DNA of 64,000 nucleotides. Origin: Dromaius novaehollandiae. Lineage: Eukaryota > Chordata > Aves > Casuariiformes > Dromaiidae. This document shows positions 29,901 to 45,748 of the stretch, one piece after another. The position numbers and the translations under genes are program-made. Each line of letters begins with the position of its first letter. Positions within the stretch are counted from its first letter, which is position 1. The stretch is from NCBI RefSeq assembly GCF_036370855.1, contig NC_088112.1:11896469-11960468 (forward strand), read 5' to 3'. The notes below the pieces were generated by a model. That model was not told where the DNA came from. It saw nothing but the letters and a program-made list of their open reading frames with translations, and made no database searches.

Positions 29901-32387
29901 CCAAAGATGACTCATAGAAGCATATGCATCGTGCATTTTTATCTTTCCATCGCTATTTGTTGTTGCAACTTATGGTTTAATAAAGGTTAAATATATTGAG
30001 CTCAACTTCAGGTTTAGTTGTAAAATAGCCAGTTTCTATTCTGCACATTTCATCTTGCTTGAATTTAATACTTTCTTGAAAAATCTGTAATGTTGGCACT
30101 GCTCACGCTTTATCCTTCTTGAATCCTTTATCAGCTCCAGCAGCTGTTTTGCATAAGTGTAATAGTTGAATAATATGTATTTTGCAGATCATTATCTTCT
30201 CCAGCATTCAGCAATGAGAGATCGTTGTCTGCTTAACAATAATGGGTTTTCCAAAAGCAAAATGTGACAAAAAATTTACAATAAATCAGACCTTGAAGAG
30301 TTTAATAGTAAAATGCAATGACCCATCACCACCAGTGTTTTATACATTATGCACTTGGTGCAAATATGGTGGAGAGCATATGCAATTACTGAAGATAATT
30401 ATCTTATTGTTGTGAGGGAAAACATTGCTCAGTATTTCTTGCATTAAATAATTGACTGAGATTTCTAATGTCATTTTAGAAGGAGTATCACAAACACTTG
30501 GAAATCTAATAATTTAAATTTAATAATTTAAAGTGACAAAAATAACACAGACAAAGTACAAGAGGTACTGGAATTATTCTCTAGTAAATCTAAAACATTG
30601 TTAGTTAGGAGATTATTGTTTTGGAAGATTGGAAGTTATTCTGTGTGTTTGAGTCAATAATGAGGATGACTGTTTGTCTTCACTTCAGAGCTATCACATT
30701 ATAACTGCATTAAACACTGTAAAATCAAGCCCTGACTGCATGCAAAGAAACATTAACTAACTGGAGTGCATGGCACTTTTAATTCAATACAGCTGGGTTT
30801 TTAAGTGACGTATGTTGAAGATTTGAGAAGCACAGCTCCTCACTTGCTAACACAAGCCATGATAGATGCTCGAATGACAACTCTAGTAGTCCAAATGTCA
30901 GAGTTTTCAAGCAGCAGTCCACAAACCGCTAGCAATCCACAGCCTGTTTTTAAGGAACCACAAAAGGTTATCAACAAAAGCAGATCTGTTGTCAACAGCC
31001 TTAAATTTATTATAAAAATGTCTATATCTCGCTCTGAAAATACAAGGAGTCAAAAAAAAATTAGAAGCAGTGCTGCAAGCAAAATAGTAATTGTTGATCA
31101 GCAGCAAACTTAGTATTGTTTTTTTTCAGACTTAGGCACTTGATGTGGCTGGGATGCTCCTCTCCAGAGGCAGCAGAACTCATTAACACTTTCCCCAAAG
31201 TATAACTGGTGGAGAACAAGAACACAAGAAAGCTTAGTACTCTTAACCATTTAGCTAAGGGAAAACAGCTTATTCAATGGAGTGGTACAACTGAGTTCTT
31301 CTCTGTGCTGAGCTTGTCTTAAATGAAAAGGCAAGAAGCAAGATAGAAAAAAAGAGTAGGGACAAAAAAAAAACAGATGAAGGGATTGTTGTTTACAAAG
31401 AAAAAGTGCAGGGCCTGTTTTCAAGTTTTCCTTACAGGTTTCCATGGGTGAGTTGGTTAGTCAAGCTTGAAGGAAAGTTGGACATGGGACACAGCCATAT
31501 TCTTTCCCTTCTTCGTTAAACTGATTTTGGCAGTAGCTGTGACAAAAACGGGTCAGATGTATATTTCTTTTCAGATGTCAAATTTGGGATCTGGTTTGTC
31601 CTTGGACAAATTATCTTTAACTGAAGAAATTCGTAGTCTGGTTAGTGTGTTATCAGCAAATTTTCCTGTTCCTCAGTAGGCTTAATTTGCCTCTGCTAAA
31701 AAGAGAATTAGTGTAAATCAGCTATTTTTATTCATAGTAAATTATTTTTGTTGAGTGATTAGATATCTCGCTGCTTTAGACAGTGTTAACTAGTGATTCT
31801 GGAAGAAGTGTCTGAATTTTTCATTAGCAAAAATTGTTCCTTTGTATTGTGATATTTATGAAATGCAACTCCTAGCATTTGTTATTGGTAGAAGAAAAAG
31901 ATGATAAATTTGAAGTCACATAGTTGATGAGGTGAAGTAAGATATACTTTAAAATAACTGTTTTACACTGTGGCTTCTGTACTTTATAAGTTGTTTTTTA
32001 TGGCTCTGGAGCAGTATGGATGGAATCGTAATGCATATTGGATTTGAAATTTTGTTGAGTCAGGCTTCCAGGAAAATTGATGACACGTTTTCTCTTATCG
32101 GTCATCGCATTCTTGTTACAAGTCGGTTTTAGTCTGGATTTTAAAACAGAAAAATCCTTGTGTGTAAAGAACATCAAAATAAGAGCTTTATCCTAATGTC
32201 TTAAAATATCTTGTTTACATAAAATATCTTGTGCACACATCAATTTTAAGAGTCCGGATCCTGTCCCTAAAACAATTTTTCAAAGTGCTGTGAAATATGG
32301 GGCAGATTTTGGCGTAGTGAAGATGATATGACCACTGAGATGTAGCAGCATAAAGTAATAGATTTTCAATAGGAGCCTACCGTTTAA

Positions 32388-32408
32388 AAGAAAAAAAAAA
32401 AGGGGGGG
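32388..32408. repeat. Short A-run followed by G-run
   Basis: About 13 adenines are followed by seven or eight guanines within the MFAP3 first intron. It is low complexity only. Confidence 0.7.
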
Positions 32409-33111
32409 AGACAGATAATGCAGCAGCAGCAAGAGAGATTGCAAAAAAGGATATTTAGACATCAAAGTCCTGATATTCAGAAAGGGACTTCCCCTTTGTG
32501 CTTGTAGATAACTGTGAATAGAATTTTCCTAACATAAGTAGCTATAAACACATTATATATTATTTAGACATCTAACACAGATTTTGCCTTAAAATCGGAA
32601 AAAGATGTATAAATGCTAAAAATTAGGTGCATGTGTGCTTTGTTTTTTCTAGATGCTAAATGTAGGACCAACACTGGAGAACCAGGACTTAAAAGTACTT
32701 GATATTGGTAGGGAGGGAGGCAGAAATTATATCCTCTTTCTTGCTTTTCTTGCTGTATTATGAAAACACTTTTACTCCATTGACAAATGCAAAATTCACT
32801 TTCTGACTAGAGGTAGTTATGCATTTCAAGTAGTGTGAACTGTCTGTTCTTTTTTTAAACCTTTTTCCCTTGGTGGTTATTGTTCCTGGGATTATTTATT
32901 TTGAATGGGAAGATGAACATCTAGAGTACTGAAGGTTGTGCTAATGCCTTCTTACCCTCGTTTCATTACTATGCTCTGAGCAAAGCTCTGATGTGGAGCC
33001 TCTCGGCTGACGGTTTACATTATGCTAATCGAAATCTGTTTACTGGAAATGAAATTTGAATGTGCCGTAAGCTTGCTACCATTAATAAACTTAATTCTTT
33101 TTTTTTTTCAG

Positions 33112-33293
33112 CTGGATTTCCAGTTTCCATGCTTAATATTGATGATCTTGAAAGTTCATTTGGATACAAGACGTTTTCTATCACTGAACATATCAAGAGT
33201 CCCCTCTCCTGTCCCAGAGTAATACAGACAGCTTAATATCATATGACCTCGTTTCTTCAAATTAAATGAAAAAAGAATTTTCTCTAACCTTCC
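33112..33293 (+). promoter_or_regulatory. MFAP3 5'UTR segment with three upstream ORFs
   Basis: The MFAP3 start-codon exon probably begins after the acceptor 'ttttttttttcag' at 33111. The leader part then has three upstream ATGs. The first opens a 35-codon uORF (33129-33236). The second is an 8-codon uORF (33243-33269). The third is a 21-codon uORF (33266-33331) that overlaps the main start out of frame. None of the ATGs, including the main one, has a purine at -3. Confidence 0.6.
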
Positions 33294-35722
<2,429 letters not shown>

Positions 35723-38700
35723 GTCCAGTGATACACTGTGGTGAAAGAAGTGCAGGTGACTCTAGGATACTGCAAGAAAGAGATCTGCAAAAAAGCTGCC
35801 TCAGTCCCATATGCACAAGAATTTTCTTCTCCAAAATACAAGGTGCCAGAACTACTACTGAAATCTGTATTTTCCATCGGTTTTTCTCAGTGTTGATGTG
35901 ATGATTTCAAGTCTGTAAGGAAAGGCCATTTGGAATATTGTGCAGTGGCTTTTTTTAAAGTAAGCATAGTATACTAAAAATATTTATAAAACAGGAATTC
36001 TTTGTCCTCAACTCCTTGGTAGCTTCTCATACTATATTAGAAGTGGCCAAGCTGAGCAAAACAGCTTGCAATAAGCTTTTCCTTTGTGAACTCTTTCTTC
36101 CTTCACAAAGTGAAACCTGAATTCCTTTTAGTTAATGTTGTCCTGATGAATTGTGTGCTGTTTCTGAATCGCCTGTTGATGTGTGTAGCCCATCAGAACC
36201 ATGGTGAGCTCGAACAAATCTGTTTTGTGTCGTGTGCTTCTGTGTTGCTATCAAAATATACTTTGCTTAGAAAAAGAATAGTACCAGGATCTGCTGCTGA
36301 ATTAAATGAATTGTAGTTTCAAAGCAGCTCAGAGATCAACCAGGGGGTCTCAGTTTTCCACACACCTGCAGAAAACTTTTGTATGCTCTAGTGTGTGGAA
36401 AGCAAATTGTTGTTGCAAAGTTTGTCATTTAAACTCGGTGCTGATTGCCAAAGCGCCTTACCCTGATTCTGTCTTACAGAATGGAACAGTTAGTCAGTAT
36501 TGCTGATACTGTCTTTCTTTTGACTGCTGATTTCACGCACTATTGAAAATCCAAAGTATTGTGTCGTATTTTACATTGTTGTGAGAAAGGAATGACACAG
36601 TGGTCATGTAGTGGCAAGGTTTAAAAATGAACTAATTAATCTACAGATTAGAAATCTCAGGCAGTTCTTTCTGAAAAAAATAATAAAAGAGAGGAAAAGT
36701 AATGACACTTATTCACTTAGCTCTGGCTAGTACTTTCAGAAAGCAGTGGAAGAGAGAGTGCTTAGCGGAGGGGCTGGCTGAGCCCTCAGTTCTGCTGTTT
36801 GCCAGCCCTTGTTTACAGGAGCGGAGTAGCTCTCCGAACATACCCTCTCCCATCCGCTGAAGAGGAGCAGCAGAAGGGAGAGGCGCGGGTGCTGACACAC
36901 ATCCATACGTTCTTAACCAAGGATTCTCCCACGCGCGTTCCTCAGCTGCAGAGATCCAGCCTCGAGGAATCAGAGTGCAGGAAAGAATCTAGTCTCCTCG
37001 TTCACTCTTTGGTGCTGATTTTTTTTCTCCTTGACATTTATAAGTTGCATCACTTAAATAGCATTTTATATCCTGTTGAGATTTAGTAGACGTAAGGCTT
37101 GTAAGCACTCCACAAATTAATTTTGTACAACTACTGGAAGCATATTGCCATATAATTTTAACAACTTGGCAACAGGAGCACCATTTAATTTCCCACAACT
37201 CTTTTTTCTTTTCCTTATTATTACAAAAATGTCAATTGAACAAGTGATTCTGGAAGGCTGCTCAAGTTTCTTAAGAGGATTTGACATTACATTTACATGA
37301 GTGGAGATGGAAAACGAGGCATAGTGGTAATAACAGGGTGGGGCCTTCTGTGGTAGTGCATCCTTGTAATGAAGGGTCTGAAAAAATTATATTTATCATA
37401 TCATATATCAGAGAACAGGAAGCTGAAGCATCCATTACCATTTTAAAATACCTTCTGGGGAAGGTTCTGTAGTCAGCCACCAGTAAATGCAGTCTACTAG
37501 ACTTTGGCATGTCTGGTAAGAGCCATGTTTGTCAAGAAGAGAAAAAAAATGCTAGCCTTGGTCATAGTAATGCTCTGACCAGCTTGGTACCATTTCCAAG
37601 ACGTAGCCAGCATTATCTGCTTCCTGGGAATAAAGCCTGCTGTAGACACTTACACTAGTTATCGCCCTCGACCGTAACTTCCCTTTAGGCTCCACAGTTA
37701 GATGGCACTTTATGTCCAGGTGAAAAGTTTGTGTAATTCTGTGTTACCCCTCGGGGTTCTTTTAATTTTTTTTGATGTTCAGTGTTAAAAGATACTCTTG
37801 TGGATAAATGCCTAGTTCTCCTAGAAGCTCTGCTGAGATGCTCTGGCCTCACTCGTGTGCTGCAGTGAGCTCTACAGGTTTGTTGCACATGGAGGAGTGG
37901 AGATTTGGGGGTTTATACCGTTTTGAATGTCCTAGTTCAAAGAGATAAAGGCTGCAAGGGATTATGGTCTGTTGTGATCTCTTTGCACTCCGGCCGTCGG
38001 GATTGTACCTGCGTATGCCTTTTTCCCCTCTAAACAGCTGTCTTGGCTTCTGGGAAGCTGTCGCATTACATGCGGCGATAGCATCTTTGACATTTTGCCC
38101 CCATATGACAGATGCAATTTAGAGATGCAGCAACAAAATCAAAGCTCCTTTTAAATGCTTCCTGAGAAGCAGTTATGCAATAGAGAATGACAGATGTCTC
38201 ATCAGAAATGGCAGCTTACATGCAGCAAAATGACACTAGAGGTGTGTCAGATGGGTGTCAGGAGAACAGTTTCTGGAGTAAATCAAACTCTTCTTTGACT
38301 TTTACACTTTATTTACACAGCTCTGAGTTCTAACTGAGCACAGTTACACTGTGTCTTCATGTGTCCGGTTTTCTTCTGTTGGAGAGGAAAGAATGGTCAT
38401 GCATAAAGATCCTCAAAAATGCAGTTGCTGTGTCAACTGCTGTACAGTAAAACTACAAATTTTACTGAATTAATATACTATTTTGTTTGCTAAATTAATT
38501 TCATTCGTGAGAAGGAGGCTGTTTTGTAAGGATTTCAGTAAATCAGTAGTACTTATTAAATGTAGGAACTGATCCTACTCCCACTGAATTCAATTAGAGC
38601 AGATTTGAAGCTCTGGTGTATTTTACAAACTATATTACAGAATTTTTATGCATCTGAAAGCAAGGATGATGGTGATGTTATGTGGTAAATGTAATTTCCA

Positions 38701-39110
38701 GAGAGTGAAACCTGACACTGATTTCTGAACAATTTGTGAACTGTTCTTGATGTATTGAATAGACGTGTGCACTTAAATTTGTTTAATGCAACTAATTGAA
38801 AATTAACATGGAACAATTATGCAAATGTCATTGTTTCTCTCTAACTTTTTGTAGGACAAGAAGGTCATTCAGAGGTTTTCTTGGTTTAAACTAGAGTCTG
38901 ACAATCACAAGGCTATTTTATCTCTTCTTTATAACATTTTTTTTAAATAATGCAGAGTCTACTCGTTATTCAAGAGAGTATCTAAAAATAACTTTGTAGT
39001 GGTTGTTTGTATTGTATAGATTGTATTGTAACTGTTTAATGTAACCACATAGGATTTCATACTTTCATAAAATGAGTTGGTAGATTTGCAGAATAAATTA
39101 AAAACAAAAC
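35723..39110 (+). other. Probable long 3'UTR of MFAP3
   Basis: AT-rich, non-repetitive sequence follows the stop without any coding exon. Candidate polyadenylation signals AATAAA occur near 37628 ('gggaataaagcc') and 39092 ('cagaataaattaaa'). The right limit is therefore 37.65 kb or 39.11 kb. Long 3'UTRs are usual for this gene family, but the end is inferred. Confidence 0.45.
38565..38635. repeat. Ancient amniote interspersed repeat fragment
   Basis: The words 'ctgatcctactcccactgaa' and 'ttcaattagagcag' resemble the same old 'gatcctgctcccattgaagt' family suspected at 29.76 kb. The copy is degraded. Confidence 0.35.
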
Positions 39111-41424
39111 CCTTGTTTTGTTAGGGTTTTCTTTTTTATCAGTAAGGGTTGATGAGTAGCAGTCTATCAAAGGTTAAATAGCAGCTGTGTTCAAAGAAGC
39201 AGAACATTGTTAGCCACCCTGATAAAGGCTACTGGGACACTGAGTTGTCTGAGAGACAGCTCATGCTATGGCATCTTTGGGTTTGCCATTTTTAATATCT
39301 CAAAGTCCTCACAGCATCTGTAATAATTCTTACCAGCTGCAGACACAAATGGTTACAAACCCAAAATGGTTTCAGTAAGGCTTATGCATTCTTCTTCATT
39401 TCGCTTTTGCAGCCAAGAAGATGATTGTGCAGTGCAGCGACCCTCAGCCACCAGTCTGTATTTTCTGTTCTTACCTTTTTTACAGGATCATACTATTCTA
39501 TATTGTAATCTGCTTTTTTTTTTTTTAGTCCCCTCAAAATACGTTATATTTACATCTCATCTCTGGAAAGGCAACCCCCAATTAACACAGCACAAATTTG
39601 GAGTATATAAAACCTTTGAGTGGTTCAGTCTGAGTTGCTGCTTTTCCAGTGAATTGCTGCGGTGGCATAAAGAAACTTCCACTCCTGCTCCTGGGGTAGC
39701 CTGCGGGCTGCTCTCACTCCGCATCCCTGGGGCTGGAGGAAACATAGGTCTAACCCTGCCCTTGCTCTTTGCTAGCCAGCAGTTTATTAAATTACACAGG
39801 GAGGGAATAAAATCCCCTGGAGTGCTGTACAGCTGGCATACTAAGAGTAGGAGAGAGGGGGCTATCCCCCCTCACTTAGGTCACAGGCTTGGATTCCTGA
39901 TCCTTTTGCTGTCAATTCAGAGTACTAAACTCTGCCAGAGGATGATCCAGAGTCCCTAAGCTAGGAACTTACCTATCAGCACTGGTTTACCATTAAGCCA
40001 TATTTCCCATGTAAATGCCTGCTGTTGGACTGCTGTATGCCTGCTGTAAGGACTGGTTTCTGTATGGGCATGTCCTGAAGCTTTGGGTGCTAGCCTGGAG
40101 CACAGGGTAAAAGTGCCCCTAAAAAAATTTAAACTTTAATCTCCCCCCAAAAATTTGCTGTCATGGCTTCCTGAGAAACCCTCTGTGCAGGTGTAAATGA
40201 GAGCAGATGTCACCCACATTGTTTTTAAACAATAGTCTTCAGTTGCCAGTCTCTGTGTGAGGAAGATAATAGAATTAAAGCTGAATCATTTTTCCCTGGC
40301 AGGGGGATTTTCCTTTGAGAATCAGCTGCTTAAAGGAAGAGTGATTGCACCCATACTCCTCAGGCTAGGTCAGTGTTCAGTCAGCATCTGCTTTCTATCT
40401 CCCTGCTACGGGGAATGCAGGAATGATGCTCATTCAGTTTCTTACACTCCTTTAATCTGAATCTTCATGTTCCTAACCACAGTGAAGAAATTCCTCTGCA
40501 TAAATTTAAAGCATTTTTGTATTTGGATAGCAACAGATCATTGAAGAGGGAGCTGCATTAAGGATGATCATACTTTAATTTTAGGTGTGTTATTTACAAA
40601 AGATAATTCTTATGTTGCAGCACTCTCATCTTGTGAGTCAGGTCTGCAGCAGGTGACACACAGTGGAGAAAACACCGTACCATTCAACTCGGGCAAGCTA
40701 CAGCTCTATTCACTTGCGTTCAGCCAGGTCATTTCACACCAGCTGGGTATCATTTTTTTATTATATGACAGCTCATTTAGATGTCTTCAAGTACTGCCAG
40801 TTTCTTAGCGTATGGAAGAGAGAATTACATCACCATTCCGAAAGAAATTTTTTTGGCTGGATATTCCTAAGTCAAGAAAGCCTGAAAAGCCAGAAGGGTG
40901 AGCTTTATCACTGGTAGGACAGCGCCTATTCCTTGGTCACACCTGGCTGCCAGTGATCATAATAATACTGAGCAATTAGACTTTTCATTAGGCTAATTAA
41001 TTGTTTGCACAGTGTCCAGAATATGGAATCATTTTCCTTTGGAAAGAATAAAAGGATTAGAATGGCCTTATACTTATCCCAAGATGCTCAGTATGTACTT
41101 TATTTATTTTATGGGAGAAAAATTCTCTAGTGCCCCAAATGCAAACCATATACTTGAGTGTTAATGCTTGCATTGGGACATTTACATCAGCAGAGATGCA
41201 CACAGATTATACATATGTCCATCCATCTGCCTAGATGTTCCATACGGTATCCGGGGTTTCTGCTGCCTGTCAATGAGTCTGCGAAGAGGCTGGCATCATT
41301 GTTGCATGTGTGTTGCCAGGTTTATGCGTCAGCCGTTATCAGGAGCTTGAGGAATGATGAACACATCCCTTTGGAGATCAGCTGTCCACAACACAGACGT
41401 GTACAGAAGCCAGCATCACTGTAA

Positions 41425-41525
41425 TTATTATCACTGCATTGTGATAGCGCTTAGAGGCCAGAGCACTGTGGTGTGTAAATGTACTGGAGACTCTCTCAAG
41501 AGGCTTATACTCTAAGTAAATCAAA
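41425..41525. repeat. Ancient interspersed repeat (sauropsid type, unnamed)
   Basis: The pattern 'gcattgtgatagcgcttaga' followed by 'ggccagagcactgtgg' and 'agaggcttatactctaagta' recalls an old repeat frequent in turtles and crocodilians ('attgtggtagcgcctagagg' at one end and 'agagcttacaatctaag' at the other). I cannot verify the name. Confidence 0.45.
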
Positions 41526-41999
41526 GGCAAATGAAACCTAGACTAGGATTTCATGAAGAAAGGTACCCAGTGGATACAATACTGTAGAGGCTGTTGCTCT
41601 TTGTTGACTTTTGTCCTATTCAGTGCCTCTTCATGCTACCATATTATTAAATATATATTTCATGTTAAATTGTTTCAAGTGTAATATAAGCCTGCAGACT
41701 GCCATTTAAGTGCCAAGTGAGGGGTCATATTCTTCAGCCTACAGTTTAAGATCTTTCAGCTCTCTAATTTTCAAACTGTTAGCCACATGTATGGTGGGAG
41801 AGGCCACACATCTGATGGGGCCACGCAGGCTTCCTGTAAATTTAGTTGGAGATAGCTAACTGATGTTCCCTTTGCATTTTTCCATCTCTCTGCCTCTGAT
41901 GTCAGGCCTGTTATGGGCCATCTGCAAGAGATAGAAGTGAAACTTGTGTCCCTTGCTACTTTCCCTTCCAGTAAAGACCAGGGCACAGTCAACAACTGT

Positions 42000-42290
42000 G
42001 GGTTAGAAGGGAGTATTAGAGGCCACCTGGGACATGCTCTCTGCCACCCTGACAGATGTCTGTCCTGTTTCGTAGAAGCTGGCAGTGACAGAAATGTCTA
42101 ATCTCCCAGACAATCTGTTCCAATGTTAAACTATCCTGACAACTGGAAAGATTGTCCTAATATCTGCCCCCAAGCATCTCTTACAGTACTCTAAATTCAT
42201 CACCCATCTTGTCCTATCCATGCCTCCTACATCCACAGCCCAAATCAGGGCTACCCCAGACACACAGGGAAGGAATTGGATGGTTACATA
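42000..42290 (+). mobile_element. Degraded CR1 LINE fragment
   Basis: The line 'gacaatctgttccaatgtta' followed by 'gattgtcctaatatctgccc' and 'cttgtcctatcc' matches the internal part of avian CR1 3' regions ('agcctgttccaatgcttgac', 'ttcctaatatc', 'cttgtcctatc'). Many substitutions indicate an old insertion. Confidence 0.65.
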
Positions 42291-45200
42291 AACTTGTTGC
42301 TATATTTGGCTTTCTGTGCCTATAGCGACTGACTAGTGTCTCATTCTGTGTCCGGACCAAGCCTGCAGAATTTAACTGAAAGTCAAACTCCTTTTGTTTA
42401 TTTAATGCCCTTCTCCCATCAAACTTGTTTAGGTCATCAGGAAAAGCTGCTCATTAAAACTGCTTCTAGAAAACAGGGGTGAGCCCAGCAATATTCTAGG
42501 GTGATATCCAGTGCCTAAGGAGAAGAGTGACTTTAGTTATTTCTCTGGTAATATGATGGAGCAGAAGTCTCTTCCCATGTCTGAGTCTTTGCTCCTTTTG
42601 TTACAGTTTTTGCATCCAGAAAACATCAGGAATTGTTTGAGTGCTGCTTCTTTTGCTTTGGCCCTTGTTGCTGTCTAACTGTTCTGGGTCATGCAAATGT
42701 CCCTGCCATTAGTGCTGGCAGCTAATAATCTCAGTCCCTATGCATGTAAAGCTAGTAACTCCTTCCAGTGTGTTGGGTGCAGCGTTTCTCTTGCAATAGC
42801 TTCATACATGTATGTCCTAGGGAGTGGAAAACACTCCCTGCAAAGGACTTGAGAATGTCCCACTGTCATCTCAAGGGCTTTTTAGCACTTCACTTATTTT
42901 CAGTCCATGGTGCTGTCGCTTAAATTTTCTCATTGTAAATATTCTCAGCTTCTTGCCTAGCCAATGGGAAAATCCAAAATTTTCATTTTTCTTCCTTTTT
43001 TTTCTTTTGTGAGTTTTTCTCTGAGCTTAACTCTCCAGAGTAATGAGGAGGCAGGAGGACAGTGGACAAGAACAGACATGAAGGAGTTTGGACAACTGTC
43101 CTAGATTAGAAGACGGGTTTATTTTAGAAATCCTATATGCCTCACACCCCATTACTTGAGAGCTGTTTCAACAACAAATCTCTTGCAGCAGGGTGTCAGT
43201 TCAGTTCCATACATTACTTGAAATGCTTTATTAATTTGATGACCTTGTGGGCGCTCAGAAAAAGCCATTTATCAGTATTTTGAGGAAAGAGAACTCCTCT
43301 GAGCTAAAGGGACTGTTTTGCTGCTCAGATTTATTGGTTGGCTGACTTAATTCACCATTCAAACATGATGATTTTTAGCTGCTGGGCAGTGGCCCTTTCA
43401 ATGTTAAAGCTAATTAACTGCTAGAACTCTTCTTAGTAAGGCTGTTTTCTTAGTGTTTTTTTAACCCAATGAAATAAAGCAAATATGATCCTTGAAACAC
43501 AGGTTGCATGGAGACAGTATCAGCAAAGGCGCAGAACTGTGTTGAATGACTATTTTGCCAAGAAAGTAAGGCCATTGACTGTCCCTCCTGTCTATGTGAT
43601 GATATACAAAGGTAAGATATGATAAAAGAGACAATGTCTGAAAACAGAAGAAAGAAGCAAGGAAGAACAGTAAGGGAGGGCTGTGTACTTCAGTCTCCAA
43701 TTTACAGCTAGGGATCCACAGCCATCAAAGGTCCATGCTGTGGCTTGCTGTCAGGTCAAGGTCAACGGCTGTGCAGCTGGGTAGTCCTTCCACACACCTC
43801 CCTTTTCTCTGTCTCCACCGCTGTTTTCTAGCCCGTACCTCTGAAAGCATAATGTGCTTCACAGCTTGGATAGATCACAAGGACTGCAGTGCTGGCTCTT
43901 GTCAGGATCTTGTCAAAGCTTTGCATGGAAGGGAAATGGAGGTAGCTGTTTGTTAGGACACATCTGGCTGCAAAAAGTAATGCTGTTAGTTGTTTAGCTC
44001 ATCAGTGAATTCTGCTTATTTTCTGGGAAACATGACCCTCATGGTATTTCATGGCAAGGTCTAAAAAAGGCATAAAGTGGTCTATAAGCTCAAGTGCAGG
44101 TAAATTCAGTGTCCTTTGTACTCCTCCGTAGAGTGCTTTTGTAAAGTACTGCAGCCCTTCTCCTTGCTCTGAGTCCATAGGTGCAAATGAAAAGTAAATC
44201 ACAACTGTTACCTAAAAGTAGGGAATCCCTTGCTAGCTCCAGCAAGCTCCTCATCTGTCTTTGTTCCTGACAGTTTGATTACCTTTATCATCATCTTTAA
44301 ATGCAGAGCTGCAAATACCATTAGTGGTCACAAGGAACAGCAATTCTCCTGACATGCTTCGACCACAGTGTCCTCCTCAACTGGCAGCAAGCAGCACAGG
44401 CTAGCTGTATATGAGAGTGCTTTACTGAGCTGTCTTTCTCCTGTGAATTTGATCTAGGAGTCTCAGCCCCAGCTCTCTGTACACTTACATCCTGTTGTCT
44501 TCCTCCCTGAGTTTCATCTTAGATGTTCTCAGGATTTCCAGCTTTCCTCTGAAGCTTCACAGTCTAGTTCCTTGCCCCAGGAGCACAGGAGTATAGAGAA
44601 GCACCCCTGTGTGGGTGATCAAGGAAAACTCTTGTCACTAGAACTGCTCTGAATAAAGTGGGAAGAAGCACAGAGCACCAGCTGCATCTCGGAGAAGAGA
44701 CCTCTGCTTTCATTGGGTGCTGGTGGAGCTCACCTAGCCTGGGCTCCTCACAGCTAGAGATGAGGGGTTTACTCATTCTCTCAAAATCCACCATGGGACT
44801 CCCAGAGAGGACATGAGGGACTCACACTGCCATCGGCTGTGTTTGTCTGAAGTGCATCAGAGAGTATTTCAGGATGAAAAAACGGGAGGTAGGAGATTAT
44901 GTTCCTGCTTTTATTGCTGCACGGTCGCTTTGGTCCTTCCCCTGTTCTCACATGTTGGTATAAAGAGGTCCCAGGTCAGGGAAGGTAACCTTAGGGGCAG
45001 AGCAGGACGCAGCCAGGGTGTGAGGGGACTGCACAGAGCTGACAGCTGTATACGTTCCTGAGTGTGCACTGTACTGGCCACAGGGCTACTGGGACAGGTC
45101 AGTTCTCTGTGGTCCCCCGACTTTCCTGTACACCAGTGAAGCCACCCCAGAATGAAGCCCACATCTGGTATACGTTTCCGATCGTTTGCCAAACAGCCCT

Positions 45201-45494
45201 GCTGATCTCTCCCTGCCTGTGAGAACCAGCACTTTGCCTCCGATGCAGATGTCCTTGAAGGGATGCAGCAAAGTGCAGGGCACATTGGCTGCTGCTCTCG
45301 TCTCGGCAGCCCAAGGGCAGTTTGTTTAACGGAAACCCTCGGTCAGGCTTTGTAAGTGCCAGGCTGAATCCAAACAGCAATGACACACAGAGGAGATCAG
45401 AGCCAGGGTTTGGGCTGGAGGTTGGCAGAAGGGGCAATTGCACGCCAGGGACCAGCCAAACATGGCCGGAGAAGGGGGATGCAGGTGGTGCGAA

Positions 45495-45748
45495 GGGATT
45501 CCATGAGGAAGAGATGCCGTGGGGAAGGGATGCCATGGGGAAGGGATGCTGTGAAGAAGGGATGCCATGGGGAAGGGATGCCGTGGGGAAGTGGTGCTGT
45601 GAAGAAGGGATGCCGTGGGGAAGGGATGCCATGGGGAAGGGATGCTGTGAAGAAGGGATGCCATGGGGAAGGGATGCTGTGGGGAAGTGGTGCTGTGAAG
45701 AAGGGATGCCATGGGGAAGGGATGCTGTGGGGAAGGGATGCCATGGGG
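45495..45748. repeat. Minisatellite: 16-bp unit in a 48-bp higher-order repeat, about 16 units
   Basis: The basic unit is 'gggatgccatggggaa' with variants 'gggatgctgtgaagaa' and 'gtggtgctgtgaagaa'. The 'gtgaagaa' variant recurs every 48 bases (units starting near 45543, 45591, 45639 and 45687), so three 16-mers form a higher-order unit. Because 48 is a multiple of three, several reading frames stay open through it on both strands and give spurious repetitive open frames. Confidence 0.93.

Larger units (their letters stand above)
28506..33111 (+). other. MFAP3 first intron (predicted)
   Basis: AT-rich unique sequence right of the CpG island. It holds a diverged duplicated block with 488-base spacing at 29.2/29.7 kb and an old interspersed repeat at about 29.76-29.90 kb. 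There are no coding exons I can support. An open frame of about 100 codons at 30.8-31.1 kb starts at GTG and resembles nothing I know. Confidence 0.5.
39111..45490. other. Intergenic DNA right of MFAP3, first part
   Basis: Moderately AT-rich to neutral sequence with no coding exon I can support. It contains an old repeat at 41.42 kb, a degraded CR1 at 42.0-42.3 kb and a T10 tract near 39.52 kb. The remaining open frames are short and unsupported. Confidence 0.45.

Noticed and set aside
30805-31113. Plus-strand open frame of 102 codons in the MFAP3 intron
   Set aside because: It begins at GTG and not ATG, is Ser/Gln/Thr-rich without a recognisable motif, and has no convincing acceptor or donor. 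It might be a relic, but nothing supports a call.
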